Below, in pieces: positions 25,270 to 33,743 of a stretch of DNA of 64,000 bases; within the stretch, counting starts at the first letter, position 1, and the number at the start of each line of letters is the position of its first letter. The stretch comes from DT-110 sp030148525 (lineage in GTDB: Bacteria > Bacteroidota > Bacteroidia > Chitinophagales > Saprospiraceae), in assembly GCA_965227445.1 (NCBI GenBank), contig OZ245751.1, positions 3,534,001 to 3,598,000 on the forward strand, in the 5' to 3' direction. The notes below the pieces were generated by a model. That model saw only the letters and a program-made list of their open reading frames with translations, was not told where the DNA came from and ran no database searches. Position numbers and translations under genes: made by a program.

Positions 25270-26688
25270 TCATTGATTCACCTCGGTTTTGGCAAAAATA
25301 CCGGGTTCGCTCGGGGCGTTATCATTCGTATTGATTTCATTCGCCGAATACGGTAAGCGTTCCGGATGATTGGTGGCTGTCTGCGTGTTGAAGGGAAAGG
25401 GAACAACAAGATCAGGGTCACTTGCCCTCAGTCGACGAGCATCATTAAAGGGAATATACGTTCCAAACCCGGAGACATATCTTTCTTCAATAATTTCCCG
25501 TAAAAGCGCTATTTCCTGATCAACGTTGTCCATGTTTTCTAAGCCTCCGGCCGCAAAATCATCAGCAACGTAGGGTTCGTATAAAAAGGGTTGATCTGAA
25601 AAGTTAGCGTTCAGTCGCCCGCCTGCATTCAGGTATGATCGAAGCTCGTTCAAATGTCCCAAGCCAGTTTCTAGTCCTTGCGTACGAGTTCCGGCTTCCG
25701 CCAGGATCAACTGGTTTTCCTCATAGGTAACCATTGGCTGGGGCTCGAATTGCTCGATGACGCCCCTATTGCCGTTTGCACTGGTCTCGTCGATGGTGTA
25801 ATAATTGAATCGGGCGGTTTCGTCGGTTTTGTCATTTCCGCGATACACATCACTGGATTCGTCCAAAATTTGCATCAAATAGCTGTCACCCGTTCCAATA
25901 TCACCAGTCCGAGAACCGGCCAATATCATCCAGAAGAGGTTTTTATCGCCCTCTGCATTGGTGGCAGGTCCTCTTGGAATGAACAGCATATTACCGTCCG
26001 CTGAAGAAATACCCTGTTGAGCGGCGGCATAAGCATTTCCGTAATCGCGCAATTGCAAATAATATCTCGCCTGCAGGGTATAGGCTGCTTCCAACCATTT
26101 TTGTGCATCGCCTTCGAAGTAAATATCCTCCAGCAATAAACGGGAATTGGCTTGTTCCAAATCGGAAATAGCATCCGTCAGTAAGTCAATCACCGCATTA
26201 AATACAGAAATCTGGCTATCGAAGGCAGGGTCTTCAATCTCTGTATTGTTAGCCTCCGAGTATGGTAAATCCCCAAAAAGACTTGCACCGGTACCAATAG
26301 CATGTGCCTCAATGACCTTAGCAATCCCGTTCAGCAACCGATCATCAGGGGCTTTTTCCCGGATTAGTCGAGTATTGGTTAATGCACCTACGTAGATACG
26401 GCTCCAAACCCCGTTGGATTCTACACCAGACAAAGAGTATCCGTAAATATTTGAATACAACGAAGTCAATCCGACTAACTGGCCACTATACATGCCGGAA
26501 ATACGGTTTAAATGGCCAACCTGTACTTGAATGTTGGCTAATTGGGCTCCGGTCAGGAATAGGCGCGCATCTACATCGTCGGCCGTAATTTCATTTGGAT
26601 TATCGTTGATATCATCTACCAAATCCTCGCAAGCAGTTCCCATTGCGAGAACCAGGCAGGCAAGGATGCATATTTTAAGATAATTCAT
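25270..26688 (-). CDS. SusD/RagB family outer membrane lipoprotein
   Basis: Surface nutrient-binding lipoprotein of about 472 residues that acts as the lid of a SusC channel. The start is taken at MNYLKICILACLVLAMGTAC (26688), which gives a proper lipoprotein signal with the lipobox Cys before EDLVDDINDNPNE; an upstream Met at 26721 only adds 11 residues. Alpha-helical repeats (LNGIAKVIEAHAIGTGASLFGDLPYSEA, WLEAAYTLQARYYLQLRDYGNAYAAA) resemble the TPR-like units of the SusD-like group with the NPN signature. It lies directly behind the SusC gene in one operon, and no glycosidase is linked, so the substrate (peptide or glycan) is open. Confidence 0.9.
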   Translation of the reverse strand: MNYLKICILACLVLAMGTACEDLVDDINDNPNEITADDVDARLFLTGAQLANIQVQVGHLNRISGMYSGQLVGLTSLYSNIYGYSLSGVESNGVWSRIYVGALTNTRLIREKAPDDRLLNGIAKVIEAHAIGTGASLFGDLPYSEANNTEIEDPAFDSQISVFNAVIDLLTDAISDLEQANSRLLLEDIYFEGDAQKWLEAAYTLQARYYLQLRDYGNAYAAAQQGISSADGNMLFIPRGPATNAEGDKNLFWMILAGSRTGDIGTGDSYLMQILDESSDVYRGNDKTDETARFNYYTIDETSANGNRGVIEQFEPQPMVTYEENQLILAEAGTRTQGLETGLGHLNELRSYLNAGGRLNANFSDQPFLYEPYVADDFAAGGLENMDNVDQEIALLREIIEERYVSGFGTYIPFNDARRLRASDPDLVVPFPFNTQTATNHPERLPYSANEINTNDNAPSEPGIFAKTEVNQ

Positions 26689-26720
26689 AATAGTATTCTT
26701 TTTGTCAGACCTGATGATCA

Positions 26721-29700
26721 TTAATAATTAACACTAATCGAGAACAAGAAGGACTTAGCAGTCGGATTGGTAAAGTAATCCAATCCAAATCCATTATTGA
26801 CTCCGACCTGATTGACTTCCGGATCGATACCCGGGATATCATCCCAAAGGAACAAGTTTCGTCCGGTGAGTGTAAACTGGATGGACCCCAGTTTGGTAGT
26901 GTTTTTCAGCCATTCTGAATTCCAATTATACCCGAGCGACAACTCGCGAATTCGGGTGAACGTAGCGTCAAACAAGCTGAAATTATAGGCTTGGTTATCG
27001 CCAAAACCGCCACCGATACCGGTACGATACCAGCTTTCATCAAGTAGCACGGGGCCTCCTCCGAAATCTCGTACATTCCCCCGTACTGTCGTTCCGGCAG
27101 GAATCACCTCACCGGCATAATTTACCAGGGGTTGGTCGAGAGTTACTCGATTTGCTGTTTCCTGGGTAGTACCGAAGCGGCGCAGTACCCATAACGTCCG
27201 CGGTGAAAAGTCGCCACCCTGGGAATGTTCGATCAAAGCATTGAAGCGGAAATTTTTCCAGCTAATATCAAAACTAAGTCCACCTCTCCAATCGGGATTC
27301 GGGTCACCCAGGACGATGGGGTTGGGAGTCAACTGAGGGAAACCATTGTCGTCGAGAATGAAATTCCCGTTTTCGTCGGTTTGTGAACCTGTTCCCCAAA
27401 GCGCTCCCAGGGGAAAGCCTTCCACGGCCCTGGAACTAACTGAACCGCCAGTCAGGTTAATGGATTCCGCTCCGCGTAACCTGGTTACGGTATTTTCATT
27501 GGCGTTGAAATTGGCATTAACCCCAATATTCCAGGCATCATTTTCAAAAAGGGTATACCCTGCCTCCATTTCAAACCCCACGTTCTCCATGGACCCCGCG
27601 TTGGTATATTCCGTATCGAACCCGGATGAAGGTGTAAGATCAATACCAAAGAGCAGATCTTCAATACGGTTCTGATAGTAGGTTGCGGTGAGGGATAATT
27701 TATCCCGGAATAAACGCAGATCAACCCCAATCTCCCATTCGGTCTTAATTTCAGGTTTCAGATTGGGATTACCCCGGTCATCATCCAGGCGGAATCCACC
27801 TCCGAATAGTCCAATGTCGAGTGGATCACTATAGGTGCTGTAGGTGAATCCGCTTTCTGCCGGAGTCTGGAATCGGTGGGGAGCTGGCTGTACCCCCACC
27901 TGTCCCCAGGAAGCCCGCAGCTTACCGAAGGTTAAAAAGTCGGACGTGGAAACTGCTGACTTAGTAAACTGCCAGGCAGCGTCGATAGCCGGGTAGAAGA
28001 AGGTACCCTGCACCGTGGAAGCAGCCTCGAGGCCACCCGACATATTCACGAATAGCTCATCGTAAAAGTCAAAAGCCAGTACTCCGTATCCGCGATTTGA
28101 TCTAATGAATCTGCGGAAGTTATCGATAGCAGATGCTTCCTGAGACCCATTCAAGTCAGTGGTAGGCTTGTCAGAATTCACCAGAAAGCCCGTGACCTGG
28201 TACGATGAAATCCGGCGAGTGCGGTCGTTTATATTCCATCCCAAAGTGGTGTTTAATCCGATATCAGAACTCAGGGAGAAATTTGCCTTCGCAATGGCAT
28301 CAAAATTAAGCTCCTGCTCGCGAATCTCATCCTCCGCCAGAATACCAACATTTCGGCTACCGCCTGACCCGATTGGGAATAAATACGTCCGAACATCCCC
28401 CGAAGCGTCGACACCACCCCGAAGGGTAAATGTGAGCCAGGGGGCGGGATTAATATCTATATCAGCCGACATGATGAACCGGTCCACATCTGTTTCCGAT
28501 ACCTGCTCGAATGCGGTCCATCCGGGATTATTATATACCGGGTTCTGAGTTTGTCCCAGATACCTTCGGTAGGATCGGTGCCGATTGGTAAATTCCTGCC
28601 CGTCTTCATTTACATGAGTACCCAGGTAATCCCGGTTATCAAAATCAGGGGGTGTGCGTAGTAATCCCAAGAGCAGACCCGCTGTATTTGAACTTTGCTG
28701 AATACGATTGGATTTAGTAGCCGTATATCCGGCTTTAGAGCTAATAGTCAACCAGTCGGACAGGAAAAAACGGTTATTCAACCGCAGGTTCGTCCGGTTA
28801 TAATCCGAGTTCCGAATAATGCCTTCCTGGTCCAGATTACCGAGACTAAAGAAGTAGGTTGCGCGGTCATTTCCTCCACTTACTGATAAATCATGCTGCC
28901 AGAAACCACCAGTTTGAAAAACCTGATCCCAATTGCTATCGACGAAAGTCGACCGGTCATTTTTGCCCGTAATGGGAAAATATTCGGTTCCGTCGCGGGC
29001 TATGAAGCGCTCTCCATCGCGATTTACATCGTCCGAGCCACCAGCGCGATCAGGAATGTAATCACCCCATGATTCCGCACGAGTCGGAGAGTAGGATCCA
29101 CCGCGGCCCTGTCCGTATAGGCTTTGCATGGGAATTCGCTCCAGCACATCATCAAAGGATCGAGTGACCTTATAATTGATCCGGGGCTTACCGGAACTAC
29201 CGCTTTTGGTGGTAATGACCAACACCCCATTCGCTGCCCGGGAACCCCAGAGAGCAGCAGCTGATGCACCCTTCAAAATCTGTACCGACTCAATATCATT
29301 AGGGTTGATATCATTCAGCCGCGACTGTTGGGTCGTACCACCGGTTCGCCCCCCCGTTACATTATTACCCCCACCGTAAATAGTGGAGTTACTAATTGGT
29401 ATACCATCTAAAATAATGAGCGGATTACTGGAACCGGAAATGGTATTTGCCCCCCGGATCCGGATAGTCGTACCAGCTCCAGGGTCGCCGTTACTCCGCT
29501 GAATTTGGACCCCCGCAGCTCGCCCACCAAGAGAGTTCAATAAGGTGGTCTCCCCGGTTCGATTGATGTCTTCCGTTGCTACGGTAGAGTAGGTAGATCC
29601 CATTTCATCCTTTCGTTGCTTGAAGCCGAGCGCGCTCACGACAACTTCATCCAACACTTCCGCATCTTCTCGCATGATGACTTCCAGATCAGTCTGATCT

Positions 29701-29954
29701 CCTACGGTAATTTCGCGAGTATCGTAGCCAACGTACCTGAAGATTAATACCGAATTATTAGTTGGCACCGAAATTTCGAATTGACCGTCGATATCGGTGA
29801 CTGCCCCCGTGGAGGTCCCTTTCACCAAGATATTGACACCGATCAATGCTTCTCCTTCGGTATCAGTGACGGTACCCGTCACTGCTCTTTGCCCCCACAT
29901 ACTCGTACTGATGCCCATCATCAGAATCAACGTAAGTAAATGATTAAGTCTCAT
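26721..29954 (-). CDS. SusC/RagA family TonB-linked outer membrane protein
   Basis: TonB-dependent channel of about 1077 residues for uptake of oligomers with its SusD partner. The start is set at MRLNHLLTLILMMGISTSMW (29954). After the signal comes the carboxypeptidase-like domain (AVTGTVTDTEGEALIGVNIL...), the SusC signature LDEVVVSALGFKQRKDEMG, the plug (GGRAAGVQIQRSNGDPGAGT, ILKGASAAALWGSRAANGVL) and a long beta-barrel ending LFSISVNY with the terminal aromatic. The SusD gene follows after 32 bases. No sigma/anti-sigma pair, hybrid two-component system or enzymes are adjacent, so the substrate and control are unknown. No promoter match is visible in the 155 bases upstream. Confidence 0.95.
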   Translation of the reverse strand: MRLNHLLTLILMMGISTSMWGQRAVTGTVTDTEGEALIGVNILVKGTSTGAVTDIDGQFEISVPTNNSVLIFRYVGYDTREITVGDQTDLEVIMREDAEVLDEVVVSALGFKQRKDEMGSTYSTVATEDINRTGETTLLNSLGGRAAGVQIQRSNGDPGAGTTIRIRGANTISGSSNPLIILDGIPISNSTIYGGGNNVTGGRTGGTTQQSRLNDINPNDIESVQILKGASAAALWGSRAANGVLVITTKSGSSGKPRINYKVTRSFDDVLERIPMQSLYGQGRGGSYSPTRAESWGDYIPDRAGGSDDVNRDGERFIARDGTEYFPITGKNDRSTFVDSNWDQVFQTGGFWQHDLSVSGGNDRATYFFSLGNLDQEGIIRNSDYNRTNLRLNNRFFLSDWLTISSKAGYTATKSNRIQQSSNTAGLLLGLLRTPPDFDNRDYLGTHVNEDGQEFTNRHRSYRRYLGQTQNPVYNNPGWTAFEQVSETDVDRFIMSADIDINPAPWLTFTLRGGVDASGDVRTYLFPIGSGGSRNVGILAEDEIREQELNFDAIAKANFSLSSDIGLNTTLGWNINDRTRRISSYQVTGFLVNSDKPTTDLNGSQEASAIDNFRRFIRSNRGYGVLAFDFYDELFVNMSGGLEAASTVQGTFFYPAIDAAWQFTKSAVSTSDFLTFGKLRASWGQVGVQPAPHRFQTPAESGFTYSTYSDPLDIGLFGGGFRLDDDRGNPNLKPEIKTEWEIGVDLRLFRDKLSLTATYYQNRIEDLLFGIDLTPSSGFDTEYTNAGSMENVGFEMEAGYTLFENDAWNIGVNANFNANENTVTRLRGAESINLTGGSVSSRAVEGFPLGALWGTGSQTDENGNFILDDNGFPQLTPNPIVLGDPNPDWRGGLSFDISWKNFRFNALIEHSQGGDFSPRTLWVLRRFGTTQETANRVTLDQPLVNYAGEVIPAGTTVRGNVRDFGGGPVLLDESWYRTGIGGGFGDNQAYNFSLFDATFTRIRELSLGYNWNSEWLKNTTKLGSIQFTLTGRNLFLWDDIPGIDPEVNQVGVNNGFGLDYFTNPTAKSFLFSISVNY

Positions 29955-30132
29955 AAGACAATGTTTTAAATACAATAATGAGTGTAAATTCCTACACCTT
30001 TAAATTACCCTTAAAGGGTTATTTTATTCTTCTTTTTTGTACTTTTCCAATATAAAGCTTTACCCCTTCCTTTTTACAGGTAACATACCAACCGTTTTTT
30101 TACAGACGAAGAGGTATGTTTACTTGTATTTA

Positions 30133-31644
30133 TCATTCGGTCCATCCGGCCGGGAATACGAAGGGGTCGAAATTCCAGAGCACAGGGAGGATCCAGTACA
30201 CTATAGCGGTGATTAATAGGATCGAAAGGAGGTTCATCCATATTCCGACCCGAACCATATCAAAAATCTTGAGGTATCCCGACCCGAATACTACTGCATT
30301 AGGCGGCGTGGCTACCGGCAACATAAAGGCACAAGAAGCAGCCACCGTTGTGCCCACCATCAACAAATAGGGATGGACCCCAATCGAAAAAGCCAGAGGT
30401 GCTAAAATGGGCAGCATCATGGCCGTTGTAGCCAGGTTCGACGTAATCTCAGTCAGGAAATTGACGGCGGCCACCAGGATCAGGAGAAGCGCCAGAAGGG
30501 CAATGCCTTTCAGACTGGCCATTTGCTCGCCGATATAGACCGCCAGACCGCTGGACTGAAACCCTTCGGCCAGGGCAAGCCCACCACCAAACAACAATAG
30601 AATTCCCCAGGGAAGCTTTACTGCTTCTCCCCAGGTGATCAGCGCCCGACCATTTTTGGCGGAAGCCGGAATCAAAAACAAGCTCAGACCAGCACAAACG
30701 GCAATGATGGTATCATCGAGAGCCGGAATAAGTGGCTGGAGCAGGAAAGACCGGGAGATCCAGGCAATGGCCGTCAGGGCAAAGATCAATAACACCCGGC
30801 GTTCCTGCACCGAGATAGGCCCCAGAGAAGCCAGTTGCCGTTCAATTTCAGGGCGCCCCCCCGGAAAGCTTTCCATCTTCAGCGTGAAGGCCCGGTTGGT
30901 CAGATACCACCAACAGATTGCCAGCAAAACAATGGACACAGGTAACCCAAACATGATCCACTTGGAAAAGGAAATCTCCACGTCGTACAATTCGGAGAGA
31001 ATTCCCGCAAGCACCAAATTAGGGGGTGTCCCGATCAGCGTCGACAATCCGCCAATGGATGCACTGTAGGCAATGGCCAACATAAGCATCTTGCCAAACA
31101 GCTTGTTCTCGTCTTCTTCAGTATCAGGATTATCTTTTAACTGGGTAATGATGGCCAGACCGATGGGAATCATCATCACGGAAGTAGCTGTATTGGAAAT
31201 CCACATCGACAGGAAAGCAGTGGCCAGCATGAAGCCCAGTACAATGCGTTTCATACTGGTACCGATCAAATTGATGATCGACAGTGCGATGCGGCGATGA
31301 AGATTCCAGCGTTCAATGGCAATTGCCAGCATGAAGCCACCGATGTAGAGAAAAATGTATTTATGCCCGAAGGAAGCCGTGGTTTCGGACAATTCCAGCC
31401 CGCCGGTCAGAGGAAACAATACGATGGGCAACAGGGAGGTTACCGCAATGGGAATCGCCTCCGATATCCACCAGATGGCAATCCAAACCGTACTTGCCAG
31501 AACGGCATGCCCTTGCTCACTGAGACCGTCCAGGTCGACAAGCGTCAGGATGAGCACGAAGGACAGGGGCCCAAGGATTAAACCCAGCCACTGATTCGGC
31601 TTACGAGTAGGTATTTTGGCAGTTGTTTTTGCTGTCTTATTCAT
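30133..31644 (-). CDS. DASS/SLC13 family sodium-coupled anion transporter
   Basis: Inner-membrane transporter of about 503 residues with some 11-12 hydrophobic segments. The family's two substrate/sodium motifs are visible: GGLSTLIGTPPNLVLAGI and, near the C-terminus, FMLPVATPPNAVVFGSG. VWIAIWWISEAIPIAVTSLLP is the typical N-terminal segment. Substrates in the family are C4-dicarboxylates, citrate or sulfate. The start is ATG 31644, which shares one base with the upstream stop (TGATG), indicating translational coupling to the SGNH hydrolase gene. The longer frame from 31686 lies inside that gene and is less likely. Confidence 0.93.
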   Translation of the reverse strand: MNKTAKTTAKIPTRKPNQWLGLILGPLSFVLILTLVDLDGLSEQGHAVLASTVWIAIWWISEAIPIAVTSLLPIVLFPLTGGLELSETTASFGHKYIFLYIGGFMLAIAIERWNLHRRIALSIINLIGTSMKRIVLGFMLATAFLSMWISNTATSVMMIPIGLAIITQLKDNPDTEEDENKLFGKMLMLAIAYSASIGGLSTLIGTPPNLVLAGILSELYDVEISFSKWIMFGLPVSIVLLAICWWYLTNRAFTLKMESFPGGRPEIERQLASLGPISVQERRVLLIFALTAIAWISRSFLLQPLIPALDDTIIAVCAGLSLFLIPASAKNGRALITWGEAVKLPWGILLLFGGGLALAEGFQSSGLAVYIGEQMASLKGIALLALLLILVAAVNFLTEITSNLATTAMMLPILAPLAFSIGVHPYLLMVGTTVAASCAFMLPVATPPNAVVFGSGYLKIFDMVRVGIWMNLLSILLITAIVYWILPVLWNFDPFVFPAGWTE

Positions 31645-32399
31645 CAACGGTACTTTTCCAGTATGTCCTGGGCTACCTTCTGGCAAAACAGGGCATCCTC
31701 AGCAGTCATTCGGTTCAGAAAAAGGTATCCCAGGCCATCCAGGTCGTTAAGTGCCACTCGTTCTGATAATCCCACGGGAGACTCTCCGGTCAGGGCACCG
31801 TACATCACACAGGCAATCAGATAGGTGCCCACGGGTGAGGGATGGCTCCCGTCGGGATCGTACAGGTCCAGATCGGGCCGCAATTCCCGGGCACGCTCCC
31901 AGGCGGGCCCCACCGGAATAATCCCGGCATTACTTTGCCTGGCCACTTTCCTATAGGCTTCGAGAATAGGTTCCTGCATGTAGGGATCCCACTCACGGGC
32001 CCAGGTTACGTAGAAAAACACTTCAGCACCACGCTCCTGCGCTTCTCTGGCCAATAGACTTCCGTAGTGGATCAGGCTGTCGGGGGCGTCAATACCCCGC
32101 CGGCTGTGGTCCTGAAGAATCACTACATCGTAATCCCCCGATCCGATGAGGGAGCGGGACTCGAGGTCGCGTTCCCCCCGCCAGTGCTGCCCCAGATTTA
32201 CACCTCCCGAGGTCGACGCCAGGGTCATCAGTTCCGGTCCTTCATTTTGCTGTGACATGGCCCGTACCTGCAGATGCAGGTTCCAGAAATAGGTGTAACT
32301 ATTGCCGACAAAGAGCACTCGTTTGGAAGATTGGGCAACCGCACCGGAAGTGATTAACCAACCTGCAAGGAGTACCCATAAAATCCTTTTATATTCCAT
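31644..32399 (-). CDS. Secreted SGNH/GDSL-like hydrolase
   Basis: A predicted periplasmic or secreted esterase-type protein of 251 residues. A signal peptide (about 1-23, LLAGWLITSGAVAQ) is followed by block I with the nucleophile Ser in VLFVGNSYTYFW and block V DGSHPSPVGTYL with the Asp-x2-His pair. VVILQDHSRRG fits a middle block. It heads a two-gene operon with the DASS transporter, its stop overlapping the next start, so a joint role such as releasing an acyl or sulfate group whose product is then imported is possible but not demonstrated. No promoter match is evident in the 150-base divergent gap. Confidence 0.8.
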   Translation of the reverse strand: MEYKRILWVLLAGWLITSGAVAQSSKRVLFVGNSYTYFWNLHLQVRAMSQQNEGPELMTLASTSGGVNLGQHWRGERDLESRSLIGSGDYDVVILQDHSRRGIDAPDSLIHYGSLLAREAQERGAEVFFYVTWAREWDPYMQEPILEAYRKVARQSNAGIIPVGPAWERARELRPDLDLYDPDGSHPSPVGTYLIACVMYGALTGESPVGLSERVALNDLDGLGYLFLNRMTAEDALFCQKVAQDILEKYR

Positions 32400-32549
32400 G
32401 TCAATTAGTTGAGTATCTTGTTTATCAGGCTCATTTTTGAAGCCTAATTTTTTAAATACGCAACGGCAATAAACAAAACAAAAACCGGCATTTTGATGCT
32501 TTCATAGTATTTTATACCGTTTTACACTTTTTCACATTTTACTTATCGG

Positions 32550-33743
32550 ATGCAACCTGATCTCAGATCGCAATTCATCGCCCTGCTGGAACAGAAATAC
32601 GGGACCTGGAACAAAACAACCTCCCGCTTTGGTGCCACCCCATTTGGCACGATTTCAAAAGACTTGAATATTGGAGCCAGCCAATTCTCCAAGCTGATCT
32701 ACGGAACGGCTACGGAGGGTATGTACCAGCGGTCAATCGCCAATATTCAGCGACTTATTCGCAATGAGAATCTGATGTCAAGCCTGGAGGAGATGCAGGC
32801 GCAAAAAACATCGCTGGAGAAGTCTGTTCGCAAGCAGCAAAAAAAGAACAGGCGACTAGTACTGTTGATGGGAATAGTAGCGGCCCTCGCCCTTATGGCC
32901 GGTTGGGTGGGCAACCGGTGGCTGGCACACAACCCGGTAGAAAGCACCAGCCTGTCACAGGTCAATCGCCATCCACTGACTCCATTTTTTGACCAAGAAT
33001 TCAATGCCAATTTTAATTCCCCTTACCTGGATATTTCGGAGGTCCAAAATTACTGCCCGGCCAGCGCCTATGAGGGGGTATGGTCTCTGAACGAGCCCTA
33101 TAAGCTTCCCCTGCCCGGCTCCAAGCGCCCTGGCCTGTATTATCTGGGCAAGAGTGCTGATGTGCGTATGAAAGTTGCCCGCTACGAGGAGGAGCCCTCG
33201 CTCAAGGGGCACGTGTTAGCCGGCTACGAGTTCCTGGTTAATGAGATTTGGGTAGACACTGAAATGAAACCCCTCAGCCCGACCTACTTCGATCAGGAGC
33301 GCAAGCAGTTTACCGAAGCCTTCGAGGCTCTTGACTTTGAAGCCAATCCCAATTTCAAGAAAGTCGCTACCATATATTCATTCTTTGTGGATCGCTTTGA
33401 GGTGTTCCCGGATTCCATAATACGCAAGGGAGAACCCGTTGGGCGATTCGCCACTGATGTGGATGACCAACTTGTTTCACAGTACGAGATTGATCTGAAA
33501 TACATTTTGGAGAGCGTAATTGGTGACCTTACCACCACCGCTTGTAATGCCATTGCAAATCCCTTCACCAACCCCAATGACCTGCAGGAGCAGGAAAGTG
33601 TTATCAGCTTTGATTGTACCTATACAATTACCAATGAAAATCTCGGTATTGGTGGCGGGTACCCCTATAAGAAAGGGTTTCGACTGCTGCAGCAGAATTA
33701 CGCCGACAACCTGTTCTGTCGCGATCAACTACCTAACGAATGA
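32550..33743 (+). CDS. Membrane-anchored protein with HTH-like N-terminus
   Basis: A 397-residue protein with an unusual layout. Residues 1-70 look like a cytoplasmic helix-turn-helix module (FGTISKDLNIGASQFSKLIYG). A charged coiled-coil linker follows (70-100, LEEMQAQKTSLEKSVRKQQKK), then a single membrane helix (about 102-122, RLVLLMGIVAALALMAGWVG), then 270 residues outside the cytoplasm with several Cys (YCPASAYEGVWSLNEPYKLP, TTACNAIANP, ISFDCTYTI). This is the arrangement of ToxR-like one-component membrane regulators. I do not recognise the outer domain. It is divergent from the SGNH/DASS operon and its last 11 bases overlap the convergent CHU_C gene. Confidence 0.7.
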   Translation: MQPDLRSQFIALLEQKYGTWNKTTSRFGATPFGTISKDLNIGASQFSKLIYGTATEGMYQRSIANIQRLIRNENLMSSLEEMQAQKTSLEKSVRKQQKKNRRLVLLMGIVAALALMAGWVGNRWLAHNPVESTSLSQVNRHPLTPFFDQEFNANFNSPYLDISEVQNYCPASAYEGVWSLNEPYKLPLPGSKRPGLYYLGKSADVRMKVARYEEEPSLKGHVLAGYEFLVNEIWVDTEMKPLSPTYFDQERKQFTEAFEALDFEANPNFKKVATIYSFFVDRFEVFPDSIIRKGEPVGRFATDVDDQLVSQYEIDLKYILESVIGDLTTTACNAIANPFTNPNDLQEQESVISFDCTYTITNENLGIGGGYPYKKGFRLLQQNYADNLFCRDQLPNE

